A DNA stretch of 64,000 bases from Prunella strophiata. Taxonomy: Eukaryota; Chordata; Aves; Passeriformes; Prunellidae. The translations under genes and the position numbers were made by a program. Below the pieces are notes generated by a model. That model was not told the origin of the DNA. It was given only the letters and a program-made list of their open reading frames with translations, and did not search any database. Below, in pieces: positions 42,101-54,654 of the stretch (within the stretch, counting starts at the first letter, position 1; each line of letters begins with the position of its first letter). The stretch covers positions 43,064,990-43,128,989 of the forward strand of contig JAZBQD010000014.1 of the NCBI GenBank assembly GCA_036583965.1, in the 5' to 3' direction.

Positions 42101-43896
42101 TTTTCATTGGGACCCAAAAAACCCTCAACAGATAGAATGGGTTTCTACCTTTCACTGCTTTTTACTTCTGTGTGCAATCCATGCTGTTTGTTTTGAATTT
42201 GAAGCACCTGGTAAAGAGCCGCACGTTTGGGCACACCTGGAAAGGTGGGCTGGTAGATAAGAGAATGAAGGCCAGGCTCCCTTCTCAGATGAAACCAGCC
42301 AGCTGCAAACAGGTAAGAGGCATTTTATAATGCATTTTTCTAATCCAGCTGGTTTAGGGAACTGGCTGACTTTTCAAAGACTGTGTCTTCCAGAAACACT
42401 CTCTGATGGACACTTGATATTCTCTTGCTTCTTCCTTCTCCTGAGACTACACTTTGCCCATTTCAGACCTCTTAAATCATACTAAAACCTGATTCAACTA
42501 AAACCTGATATACTCATTGTCATAAATACTCCTTCACAACTTTATTCTCTGTAACAAGATGCACTCAGCTGCTTTCTTAATCTTTAATGGACAAGATGAC
42601 TTACAGACAGGAATTTTTTAACCATGGTCACTTTTGTTTCAGAAAAACACCAGGAAATTTCAGACCTTCACAAAATAAGGATCTATTTAAACTATTTTGC
42701 AATGAATCATCTTCAGCAGTGTGCTCCCAGTCCCTCGGTAATCCTGAAGTGTGACACAGCAAAGTTCCTTCCTTGGCTTTCATTTTCCAGGAAAGGTGAG
42801 AAGGGGTGAAATTGGAAAACTTAGGTTAAGCATCACAGAGGTCCTAAAAACATTTCAAATTTCTACCCCAGCCTACTGTAATTTTAATGTATAAATCCTG
42901 AGAATAATTTTGTAGTAAACATTTTTTTTAATAGCCATTTTCACTCTGTTCTCATTTTACATGAAAAGCAGCTGGAACTAGTAATACCAGATGAGAACAT
43001 TCAACTCTTTGCAATGTTCAGAACTACAAAATTCAAGAGTATCTCTGACACTGGGTGCACTCTGCTCATTTAATGCTTATGTTGCATTTATGGAGCTGCA
43101 ATATAAGGCAAAACAAAACTGTGAGAACTTGGATCTTAACATGCACTGTGTAGAAATACTCTGGGGTAAGCCTCTGGACACAGGATGCTTTCAGCAACAG
43201 ATTAAAAACAAGGTTTTCCTCAACCCTACCAATATGAGAACTGAGAATTTACTCCACAGTTCCTTGAGGAGGTAGACAGTTCTTACTTGAAAAAGTCCAA
43301 AACTGAAATATCTAAAAAGATCAGATGTTTCTGACTCACAAGAACTGATCCTAGGTGGATGGCTTGTGATGGTGTCTATAAGCTCCAGCTTATAGAATTT
43401 TGGTGTTCCCATGTACCAGGCAGGGGGTTTTTTTCCTTCATTTTTCCTATCCTAATTCCATTCATCTTATTGTACGCATATATGGAAATTGTTTCAGCAT
43501 GGAATGCTTCTAGTAGGTAAATGTTGTGAGAAAACAATTCTGAAAAAGACTAGAAAATATCTGTGTGGCCCCAAGTGCTACATGATGCTACGTATGACCA
43601 GAGGTTAAGAAGAGTATTTTCAGCCCTGGAAAATTTCAGGCTTTTGTGACATGTTTCTTGAAGTCTGTAATCTGGCATTTCTTTTTTGTTATTGTTGTTT
43701 TTGTTTAGTCCCAAGCCAGTCTTGGAAGCTTCAGTATTAAGCCCAGGAAGCACAGCACACTCATAGTTTTGTCACAGTCACAATTGCAGGTTTCTGTCTC
43801 TGCTGTCACACTGCTCCAGGGTGGACTTGTCACCCAGGGAGTGCACACAGGATCCAGCCTGCACCCCTCTAGGACAAAAGCAAAAGCGCTCTGTAA

Positions 43897-43931
43897 GGTG
43901 CCTCACTGTGCTTCATACAGAGTGAGGCATC
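43897..43931. repeat. Hairpin-forming inverted repeat
   Basis: GGTGCCTCACT and AGTGAGGCATC pair over 11 positions (one G-T wobble) around a 13-base loop. The loop also allows an alternative inner CTGT/ACAG pairing. No function assigned. Confidence 0.7.
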
Positions 43932-45166
43932 ATCCTCCTGCTACTGCAGAGTACTAAAGGAATATTCCCTTTCTTACCCTCACAATGCATTTTAAAGCTA
44001 GAAAAAGGTTTTTTTGAGACTATTCTCCTTTATTCATCTCTGTAGGACTAATTTTATATGTCAAATGCTGCTGTTACCTAGCACCAATTTATGTTCTCGG
44101 TTACCATTATGTGTCAGATAGATTTGAGGTATTACAATGGGTCACCTGAAAGAACCTATTGTGCATCTTGACTCTACTTTTCAGAGCATGTGTCACTGAA
44201 AGTCATTTTATCACAATTATTTTACAGGCTGATTCCATTTAGATAGGTTCTAACCGTGTCATTTTCAATGTTTCATTATAATTTTTACAACCAGCAGTGC
44301 TCTCCATCACGGTCATGCTGATTCTCTTACAGTAAAAATAAATTCCTATCCTATGGTTTCCTAGGTGAGCACTGGTAAGTGGCAAAACATTTCCAACCTA
44401 TACTTAGGGATTTTCTGTAAGAAATCTTTGCATGGAGAATTTTGGATTAGAAAATGTTTGTATCCTAAGTTACATTAACTTTTTTGCATGCCTATATGAG
44501 TAACACTTCAGCATGCAAATTCAGAATTCTTGCACTCAGCTATTTTTAAGTTCTTTCACTTCTACAATGGTGCATTGCATTAAAAGTTTTACATACTTTA
44601 AAAAAGGAGAAAAATTCTTTAAATAACTACAGCCAGCAATTCATTTATGGAAAGCTATATGCCTACAGAATTAAAAGAATATATTTTCATTTTTTTCAGA
44701 AACAGCAATATATCACAATTCCTCTGAATCTACATATATCAAACACATACTAAAATATACTGTCCATTCCTTCTTTCACAGAATATTACTACAGAATGGA
44801 CAAGAATGGATGTAACTATATTTTGTCTAAATAATACTGAAACTTTCACACTAATTTTAAAGCTATAACACTAAATTTAATTAATGAATGAGAACATGGA
44901 GAAAGATTTTGGCACATTAATTATAAAAAAGCTCTTTAATTTAGCAATTTTTTTCTGCCATCTGGTACTACCATAAGTAGTTACAAGTATATTATTCAAA
45001 ATTATTTTTGAATTCTTGAATTTTAGACTGCTTGTTAACTTTTTTACAGCAAGTATTCAATGTTTTATTGAAACTATGTGCTTCAATTTGCTGTAACTAG
45101 TGCTTTGGCTACTTATTTGAATGTGAAGTTCCTTTGGGTGCTGAAACTACAGAATAAGAAATTCTG

Positions 45167-45168
<2 letters not shown>

Positions 45169-45197
<29 letters not shown>
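45169..45197. repeat. Poly(A) tract, A29
   Basis: Twenty-nine consecutive A, the longest homopolymer in the window. The preceding 100 bases are an open frame by chance, and I see no recognisable retrogene or LINE body before it. Confidence 0.95.
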
Positions 45198-45200
<3 letters not shown>

Positions 45201-46488
45201 AGTAATTCCTGCCTCAAAATTTTGTACACTGTGTACACTGTTACTGCAAAGCAAATAAAAGCATTTACTTCAAAACCTATAGATAAGTGTAGTAGGGAAA
45301 TGCTTAAAATGTGTAATGCTGTGAAAAACACTGAAGATATTCTAAGACACTATTTCTTGTTAACACGCAAAAGAAAGTGGAGGGCTGCAGCTACTAGCAA
45401 GCAAAAAAATCCTGGATCATCTAGTGCATATTCTAACTAAAGAACTCAAGATTTGGCACAAAGACTCACAGAGAGAGGAAAAAAAAAAAGCAATCTGAGT
45501 AATCAACTGGAAAAAAATTAATAAAGCAAGAAAGCCTTTAAGGTCCTGAGTACTTTTGTAGATTAATATTTCTTTATCAAATCTTGAAAAATCTCTCCTC
45601 CCTCCACAAGTTTACTGTCTTTTTTCCTGTTGGGGGGCCTAGTATGAAGGTTTCTCCATACTATGAGTATTGCTAAGAGAACACTAAGGATTCAAGTCCA
45701 ATTTCATAGTGAAAATATTGCTAGGTTCATTTTAGATTAACTTAGGTAAGTTTCAGATAAAATAATGCAAGTATCAGAAATGAGATACAGTATCTCTCTA
45801 CCACATTAATTTTTGCCCTTTGCCATCTGGTAACTATTTCCAATCTGTCCATGTCATTCATGGAGATTAAAACACTTGGATATTTTTAACCTTTTTTTTT
45901 TCTCACTGGAATATACCTGATGGTTTTCTAGAAACTCAAAAACTGTTCATAGCTTCCCTTTTACAAACAAAATGTTAGAATTCATAAGCCTGAGTGAAAA
46001 AAAAAACCCAGAAGACTTTCATAAAAAAAACCCATATTTTCTAGTTTGGAAAAAGGTAGTCCATTTTTAATTGACATCAAACATTTATCACTTCTTATGT
46101 ACTAACATATCTCTTAGTCTGCTGATTTGTAGAGGTATGAACATATTAATGAAGAGGTGTCACCTAAAAGTGATATCCTGTTTTAAAAAAATGCATTAAC
46201 CATGCAGGTTAATCACTAAAGCACTGTTTTATTTACATCACACTTAGAGACTATTTTTAAGAAGACCTAGAAAACAGGCAATTGCTGAAAAGTGCAGGTA
46301 AATATTTTTAAATTGACTACTTATTTTTGTTACAGTTGTGTTTTTAGGGTGATTGACAGTTTCACCATCAGATAAAGCAATAGGCAGACAGGCATTATTA
46401 CTTGCTAAATTCAGACATTTCTATAAAAATGTCTGTGCAGTAATTTTTCAAGATGACAATAAAATGTGTCATACAAATGCATGTACTT

Positions 46489-46499
46489 GGGGGGGGGGG
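46489..46499. repeat. G11 homopolymer
   Basis: Eleven consecutive G in otherwise AT-rich DNA. A likely length-variable site. Confidence 0.9.
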
Positions 46500-49400
46500 A
46501 CTGTAATCTTAAATGTTTTCAATAAGCTCAAGTCATATTTTCTCAGAAAGCAAACCTGGTTTTCTATTTTCTTCCATTATCCCCTGTACTACTAAACAGT
46601 GAAAAAGCCAGATACTTCAAACTGCCCTCTCTTATGGCATTAGGGCATTAGGGCCACAATCTGACAAGAACTACCTCAAATGCTCAGTTTAATTCACACA
46701 AGCAGTCACCTGCAAACACAAGGCAGTGGATGTACCCAGGACTGTCAGAAGGGCAGAGCCATCATCTTGTGTTACCCATGGGAGCTGAAAGCACCACGTG
46801 GGCCAAATCTCTCTGAATCCCATCAGCTGCTGCCACTGCTGCTGCCAGGGGAGACCAAACACCTGCAGAATTTCTTCCTGCACTTTCCAATCCTTTCTCT
46901 TCCCATGCCATGGCTTTCATGTTCAGCAGCCTCCAACACAACTGCAGCCTCCCCTCCATCAGCCCAACAGGGCTGGGAAACAGGCTGCTCCCCCATCTGC
47001 TGCCACCACCTACCTCACTGCTGGCAGGCATGCTGGGGACAGGTGGGCTCTGCTACCCAGTTCTGCTCTGGTGACAAAAAGGAGAATACAGCAGCAAGCA
47101 AATGTCTCACTAGGGTGGCAGCTGGGCTACAGAATTTTCTATTCCAGGTGCTTGGTATCTTCAGGGTTTTCAGCCAAAATGAAGAAGGATAAAAAGTGTC
47201 AAGAAGCCTTTTCTTCTTAAAAAGCTGATTTTTATGGAAGTTTTCATAATTACATTTCTATTTTTAAAACAGTGTTTATCTCAATGTCCTCCTGTAAGAT
47301 AAAAGCAAACAATACAGTAACCAGCTCCTCAGGTAATGGAAATTGGCAGTAGGTCTCTCAGAAAATAAACCTCAATTTTAGGTTTCCCTGGCAAAGGAAA
47401 AACCTCTTAGAAGTGCAGATTGCAGCTTTACAGAATTTCTGGTTCAAGGTGAGGTGACCTAAAGACATGATATCCTACACAAGAAGAAACTATGCTTTAC
47501 TTGGACCATTCCACAAGAACCATATCCTAACAGGCCTCAGGAGGTTTCTTTGGACCTTCCACACAGAGATATTACCTACAGACATGTGGCCTCACCTCAT
47601 GAGCTGCAAACACAGGGCAACCCACTAGCTTGTTCCCCAGATTGTTTTTCTCTTTGGAACTCAATAATCTGGGTTAGAGAAAAGTATTTTTCAGTCTTCA
47701 GGGGACCCAACTCGTGAGTTTCATGGGCAAAGAAAATGAGAAACCAACACAGCAGCAATGCCATAGTTCCTGAAATGGCAAAAGAGCTGCTGGAGTGGAG
47801 CATTTTCACGTAATCCTACTGGACAATGCCACAGCAGCAAGGTTACTGTGGTTAAGGGAAAACACTCTCAATGTCTACATGTCAGTTCAGTACAGAGGGG
47901 TAGGAAATAAGAAAATTTGTAATAGCACTATCAATTAACTTTTGCATAAGGTTTAACAATACCGGGCTGTGATCAATTTACCTAGTCATTTATCCCTAGC
48001 ACTGGAAAGGATATTTATTTGAAAGGAGGAAAGGGGAATCAGTCTATAAAACCCTAAGACATTCCCACAGTCACATCAGTCTCACCATGACAACACCACA
48101 GGACAGCCAGGACACAGTCACAGGGCTACTTGTCCCTCTGTCCTGGGTTTGAGCAAGACCCCTCTGGTGCTGGACATGCCTTTGTCTCTCCCATTGCAGC
48201 CTCCAGCATCCTCTGTAGTTGCTGCTCACAGCTAACAGGTCTGGCTGTGCTCAGCACTTGCAGTTCTTCCCTCTGGCATCCTTTATCAGTGACAACCTTC
48301 TTGGAGCCAGAGTCATTGATTTTGGGCAATAGGAAAGAAAGCTCTTAGAGGAAGGGGGGTTTACAACAGTGCTACAACCATAATTCTTACCTAAACACTT
48401 ACAAGTACCTGAGACTAATTCAGTCAGCCCACATAACAAGTACTTTACTCCCAAGCTGTGTCTTCTGCCTATATATTGACAAAGAACTCCTTCCAAAACT
48501 GGTTTGTGTCACTTGAGATTCTGTGGTTTGGCCTTTGCCTGTAAGCTATCTGAAAGAGTTTACAGGAAAATAATTTGGCTTTGATTTTTTTTTTTCCTCA
48601 CTGTTTGGTGTTCTCCACAAATTCCTATTAATTTCAGTCATTCTATCCAAGTGATTAACATTGCTCTCACCCTGATTGACCTGCAATACGAGAGAGCCAA
48701 TTATGCCACAGGAGTTTTGTCAGCCTTTGATACCAACAACCAGCAGGTAGTCCTGGAACAGCTCTATGGATAAGAGAGCTCTTTGGTGTCCTGGGACACC
48801 ATCCTCCCTGGGATCTCTGATGATTCTGTGCCAACTGTTTTGTGATGTGCAAGACCTCCTTTGCCTTTTCTCTGCAGTGAGTGTGATTTGGGGAACGAGT
48901 TTCTTGGTCGTTAAAAGGTTTGGGTTTTAATCTTGTAATTACACCTAAATTAAGCATTTTATATTCTTTGTCATTTCCTTGCTCAGAAGAAGGAAAAGTC
49001 TGATGAAGTCTACTTCACAGAGGACAGAAGCAATATGGCAGATTTATCATATGGAGAGATACTTTTTGACCAGGGAGTAAGTTTAGCTATAAAGGTTGAA
49101 ACACCATGAACTAGCATGGAATTTTCAATTACTTCGAGCTTCAGGTACTAATCCTGGCTCAAGACACTTTCCAATCACAGTGACTTGGAAAATACAGTTT
49201 CTATTGCCTCTGTGATCTCACTAGACACCTGTGTCTTAGGATCCCCGGCTGGGAGGACAACCTGCAATAAAAAGGCCAACTTGTAAACCTCTTACAGACT
49301 GCATTCTTAGAGCAATATTTTATATCCATAATTTGTATAATCATAATATAATAAGAAATAATAAACTTTCTGCCTCTATATATTTTTACATAATGTAAAC

Positions 49401-50771
49401 CTGTCACAGTTTTTGCTGTTTAGAATCTACAAATATTCTAAGGGGGTTCCTGTTTTCCACGTACATTTTGAGAAAGAATGATGGCCCCAAAGGATTAGTG
49501 TCTGAGAGGAGCACAAAGACCTTACAGATTTGGAACCATTCCTTCCAGCAGTTTACAAAAGCTTGCACTTTCTGAAGCTCACAGTATAACACTATAATCT
49601 TTGCCAAATATTAAGCATGACTAGGGTATAATTACAGCAGCTACACCAAATATACACAGAGGATACATCAAAATAAAGCCCACAAACATATGGCCAGGTA
49701 GACACAGCTATGAAAGTACACTGGAGGCCTAATATAGATCCACTGTGTGCCTCACAGTTCTGCAGAATAGTATCCACAGTTAGAAAAACAGACCAAATCT
49801 TTGTTGTCCCTAAATCTTCTTCTAAAATTATGCTAATGATGACTAATCCTTGACTCTAATGAGCAATCAAGCAAACTAAAGCACAGAATCCTGAACAACA
49901 TTTAGGTTTAAAGCTTTGAGTAAATACACATTTCCAGGGGCACAATAATCTGTATCTTGGGGAAGAAGGCAAAGGAGCAGTAACTAATTTGGATAAGGGT
50001 AAAGTATCTAATAGAAAGCTATTATTGTGGCTTTAAAATATATAAATAGCTGTTTCCTTGTCAAACAAAATTCAAGCCCTCTGTACAGGCATTTGTGAGA
50101 TTGTAATTGGGTCCAAATCCACTAAATCACTTTAAGTATAATTAATTAAAGTTGCATTGTTATTCCTAAGGAATTTCTGCAAGTAATGTAAAATGTATTG
50201 AAATTTCACACTTTTTCTGCAAAAGAAATGAGCAGTAAGAGAAGATAAAGCTATACCAAAAAATATGTGCTCTCTCCTAGTGCTTAATAAGAATAACCAA
50301 AACTTTTTGACAGCACAGGTAATAAATTCACACCAAAACCTCTTCTGACACATGCAACACTCAAAGAGGACAATCCCAACAATTTGTATTACTGCTGCAG
50401 TGATGTGACAATTTGCAGCTAAAGAGAAAATGGGTTTGTGTCTGTTATTTCAATGACACTTTACAGTGTTGAATAATGATGCACCTGAACATCCTTAGGA
50501 CAACTGAAAATCTCTTCATCTAGGACAAGACAGCTGACATTTGTGACACAAGCAGTCACAACTTTGATTTTTGGACATCATATGAAAAGTACATCACTGT
50601 GCTGTAATGTTAAACATCAAAGCATTATTTACTGATGCAGGCTCCCAAAGAAGAAAATGGGTTTCCTTTTGGTGATATTTTCTCTACTTAAAGCAACACA
50701 GTTGGGAAAATTTCAATGTGAGTAGGTACAGACTTGGAATACCTCAGTATGTCAAGGGTACAAATCACAAA

Positions 50772-50796
50772 TCACTTATTTGTCACAAATAAGTGA
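50772..50796. repeat. Perfect 11-bp inverted repeat, 3-base loop
   Basis: TCACTTATTTG and CAAATAAGTGA are exact reverse complements separated by TCA. Just left is a short direct repeat ACAAATCACAAATCAC. No transcript or regulator can be tied to it. Confidence 0.85.
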
Positions 50797-51438
50797 CAAA
50801 AATAGGGGACAGTCCCTGGACATTTCCAGACCTGACATTCCTTTAAAGAAAGAAATAATAAATAAAGGGCTCTGAATTTGCTTGTGGCACAAAAAAACCC
50901 AGAAAAAAAGTTTGATAGCGAGGTTTCCCCGAACACTTTCAGGCGATTTAGCTTCTTAAACTGTGCCTCTTTGCTGCCACCACGTGGCCTTGCTGCAAGA
51001 CACTTTTTGATACAGAAGAATAAAAGTTTCCTCCTTTCATTTATGTCTCAAATACAGCCTTTTATAAATAAGCCATGTTGCACATCTGTTACACAGCTAA
51101 AAATCACTGCTTAATTTCAAGAATCTAAATGACCTTACTATAACAAATGAACACTCAAGTCCCTCACCTTTTAAAAAATATTCAATGGTATTTTGATAAC
51201 AGATATAGTCACCAGATATTCACTTCTGACTACAAGAACAGTGACCTTATGTATAGTGGATCAGTTCCCTACACTGTGAAGTACCTAAAAGGAAACATCA
51301 CTGAAAAAAAATTAGTGACTTTAGATTTAAAAAGACACATTCCAATTGGTCACAAAACTTTTATTTCAAATAGTCATGCTTTCACCCAGCAGACAGCTGT
51401 ACAATGTAATTCAAATACCAACAACTTGTTCATATAAT

Positions 51439-51955
51439 TATAGAACTGTTAACACTGGAAAAGACCTCCATGGTCATCAAATCCAACTGTTCACTGAAAA
51501 CCAGTGTACTTACCACTAAAACATATCCCCAAGAGCCACACATCTTTTGAATCAGAGACTGTGATTCCACCACTTCCCTAGACAGTCTGTTCCAATGCTC
51601 AACAACCCCTTCTGTGAAGTATGGGGGTTTTTTTTTTTTTTTCCCAATATCCAATACACACCACCCTGGCACAATGTGAGGCCATTCCTTCTCATCCTGT
51701 CAGTAGATGCCTGGGAGAAGAGATGGACCCCATCTCACTATAGCTTCCTTTCAGGTCATTGTAGATGGTGACAGGGCCTCCCCTAAGTCTCCTTTATTAC
51801 AGAATACACAAACCCCAGCACCCTGAGCCACTTCTCTTATGACTTCCTTCACCAGCCTCATTGCCCTTCTCTGGCCATGCTCCAGCACCTCAGTGCCTTT
51901 CTTGTAGTGAGGGGCCCAGAATTGAGCACCATATTCAGCTTCTGCTCTTCCCTGC
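51439..51955 (-). mobile_element. CR1 LINE, about 520-bp 3' fragment
   Basis: The plus strand shows the reverse complement of CR1: CACTGGAAAAGACCTCCATG, then TCTGTTCCAATGCTCAACAA, CCCAATATCCAATACACACC and CAATGTGAGGCCATTCCTTC. It ends CTTGTAGTGAGGGGCCCAGA. Translating the minus strand near 51963-51850 gives AQFWAPHYKKGTEVLEHGQR, the C-terminal end of the CR1 ORF2 reverse-transcriptase protein, now interrupted. A T-tract near 51629-51643 sits where CR1 normally has a short T run, so it has expanded inside the element. Confidence 0.93.
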
Positions 51956-54521
51956 AAATTCAAATCCCTACTGCTACATTTTGCTAAGGGATATATTCAC
52001 ACTTTTTTAGGTTTGCTGCACTAAAACACATGTGAAATGTCTTTAAAAAATACTTTTAAGAAAAACCCCAAATTTTGGCAACTGTAAAATGTACCTTTTT
52101 TAAATATGGTTATATGACAGAGCTTTCAATCACAGGTTTCTCAAGCCCTCAAAAGGGCTTTTGCTCTAGTCATCCATGCTGGCATAATGCAGGATGTATG
52201 ACTTTCCTACTTGTGTGCCAGAAAGGGATTTTCATTGATGAGACCAAACATCTGACATAAAGAAGCTTGTCAGAATCCCTCTGGTGCCAGCACCCACGGA
52301 AAGGTGATCCAGAGACATTACAAGGAGAAAACAAAAAAAAGGAAGAAAAAAAGAATGTTTTTCACTAAAGTCTTATAGACAGGAAGGCTTTCATAGCTGT
52401 TGTACTGAACTACATGTATGTAATCTGGGATGCCTGTTTCCTGTGTATGTTTCCTAGGAGCCCACAGGCTCAAAGGTCAGTTTCTCTCCACAAACACCAT
52501 AACCTTCATGCAGGCAAACTCTGACCTTCATCCTGGAAACCAGTCTCTCTGGTGACAATCATTTCAGCAAGGCACTGTGGTAAAAGATATAGACATAGCT
52601 GTTCTTTTGCACAGAAGTGCAAACCATAAAGTGAATAGCTTTCATAAGGATTACATTTACTCAGGAGAAAAAAAATGCACTCCTTGACTCACTTCATTAG
52701 GGCAATATGGAGCAGTTGGCTTTGATGATGTTTGTTGTAGAAACCCTCTTTTCAAAAGTACTACACATTATTCCACCCCAGCTTTGAGAGGACTGATCCA
52801 AGAGCTCTGTTTTACTGATGATTGAAGTCCTGTTGTTTGAGACTGAAACTGTTCCATATGCTTTCTTGCTGGAATGGAGAGCCAACATGTCTGTAATGAG
52901 CCCTCAGCCCACTTTGAAAAAAAGCCATGCAATTCCATGAGCAATTATGGTGAACCTCCCAAAAGAATCACAACACATCTAGAGCTGGGGCATAAGCTCC
53001 AGGAAAGGAGAGGCTTCACCCCACAGAAAGCAAGAGGGACCCCACATGGTCTGGCACAATTATTTTAGTACTAGGCTGTGTCTATTTCCATGGATGTGGA
53101 TGCTGACGGCCACACAATCTCTTCAGTGCAGCTAATGGGAGCTTGTAACAGGGACAGGAAGCAGGAATGTGGACGGACAAATGAAATCTGATTTCCAGAC
53201 ATGAGTCAGGCTTTCAAGATTCTTAATGCCTTGTCTAACAGCTAGCTGGTTTTAGTTTATGGAACATTAGAAAGACCAAATATAAATCTTAACATGATAC
53301 CAATAATAGTATGACTACGTAAATAGGGAAGCCAGAAACCTGCAATGCTCCCTGCCTCCTCATCCTAATTATCCCACCTGTTATTGAGTATTCAGATTTA
53401 CCACATCATTACTGTCATCGTTTCATTAAACAGTCAATGACTCTGCTGCTTTACCTGCCTGCCCCAAACCAATACATTCAGTCTCCATGTCCCAATCTCA
53501 TGATTATTCCAGCTGGTCTGTGCTTATGCTCATTCAGTGACAGGCAGTCTGCCTCCTGCTCACCTTTGGCTTTATGTCACATTGTTTACAGGACTTTGAA
53601 CACTGCACATTTTTGTTGACATGCTTAAGATCTGTAACACACCACACCACAGCCCATTAAATAACTCATCATCAGTCTGTTGGTATGGCTCTGATATTCT
53701 GCTAGGAACAAGGAATTTAATTACTTGCATTGTTCTTCAGTTCATAAATACTTTGGATTTCTTGTTCCTTGCTGGGAAGTCCTTAGATGCTATCTTGCCT
53801 TTCATAAACAACATTGCTTGTGGGTTTTTCTGTCCAATGAACTCATTTTGTACATATTAGATGACTAGACAAATTAGATGACTATATTGTACTAATATAT
53901 AGGTTTTCTCAGGAAAATCAACACTTAAAAATGGTGTTAATTTTGAGATAATAGGAGAAAGCAGGGTTTTAGACAGAAAATTAATATAAACAGGTCCATT
54001 TAAAAGAAATCCATATATAATAGACAGCTATTCATCCCTCAGCCAAACACAATTTTGCTCTCTCAGAGAACCTCATTAGAAAAAAATACGAATATTCTAA
54101 ACAAACTGGATCAATCAGCAAATATTGTTGTACATAACCAAAACAGAACTATACTCCCATTTAATATCCATGAGCTTCCTCAAATTTAGATGTTTCAGTT
54201 ACTTTTAACTCTGAACTTCCTCCCCAGGCACAATAGTAACGCTTAATCTTGTAAACCACTCAGCCCTAACTTCTAATCAAATTTGTTTAGCTATAATTTT
54301 AAACTAAAAAATATATATATATAATGTTCATTACTACCATGATTTTACAGTTGCTAACATTAGTCTAGGACTCAATTTTTTATAACTAATACCTTTATCC
54401 TCTGGGCTAATTAACCAATTAAATTACTATTCTATCTAAATTCAGAAAGGAGGGGAATAAAAAAGTTTACAGTAAAGTATATTCTAGAGCAAAAGAGACA
54501 AAAATAAACTCTGGAACCTAC
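51956..54521. other. TMEM117: Non-coding intronic sequence, 5' end of the large TMEM117 intron
   Basis: Contains the donor of the upstream TMEM117 exon at its right end. A short TA repeat lies near 54308-54322. No other exon seen. Confidence 0.5.
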
Positions 54522-54654
54522 CTCATATTCCCTGCCATAATGAGGAACAGGTTATAAATGTGAGAAAATATGAAGAGGAAGAGGATGGTACTGAAGAACA
54601 TCGTCATCCAAGACCCATGGTCCTCTCGAAACATTTTCAGACGGAGCAATTGAC
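54522..54654 (-). CDS. TMEM117: TMEM117 internal exon (upstream of the two in the window)
   Basis: A 133-base minus-strand exon. It completes a split Gly codon, then encodes 43 residues starting QLLRLKMFREDHGSWMTMFF and including FLFIFSHIYNLFLIMAGNM. This is the conserved cytosolic segment (REDHGSWM) plus a transmembrane helix of TMEM117, close to the human protein as I remember it. The acceptor is TGCCATAG|GT, with a poor pyrimidine tract. The donor is ATGAG|GTAGGT. Entry phase is 1 and exit phase 2, which joins exactly to the exon at 6705-6804 across a 47,717-bp intron. The initiator methionine and first helices must lie on exons to the right of this window. Identification is very secure. 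Confidence 0.96.

Larger units (their letters stand above)
39111..51438. other. Long non-coding intronic stretch
   Basis: About 12 kb with no confirmed gene. It contains an exon-like segment ending in a good donor (about 42240-42312) and a hairpin (43897-43931). It also has A29 (45169-45197), G11 (46489-46499), a GC-rich patch (46690-47150), a short minus-strand ORF with a hydrophobic N-terminus (47597-47803) and a perfect inverted repeat (50772-50796). Confidence 0.45.

Noticed and set aside
45078..45440. 120-codon ORF crossing the A29 tract
   Set aside because: Its length depends on the poly-lysine reading of the A run. There is no recognisable protein on either side.
46680..47220. Overlapping 170- and 140-codon ORFs in a GC-rich patch
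   Set aside because: Several frames on both strands are open at once, which reflects base composition. The translations are rich in Ser, Pro, Cys and Gln with no family resemblance.
51430..51963. ORFs that could look like a small gene
   Set aside because: They are interrupted remnants of the CR1 ORF2 C-terminus and 3' UTR, read on the minus strand.
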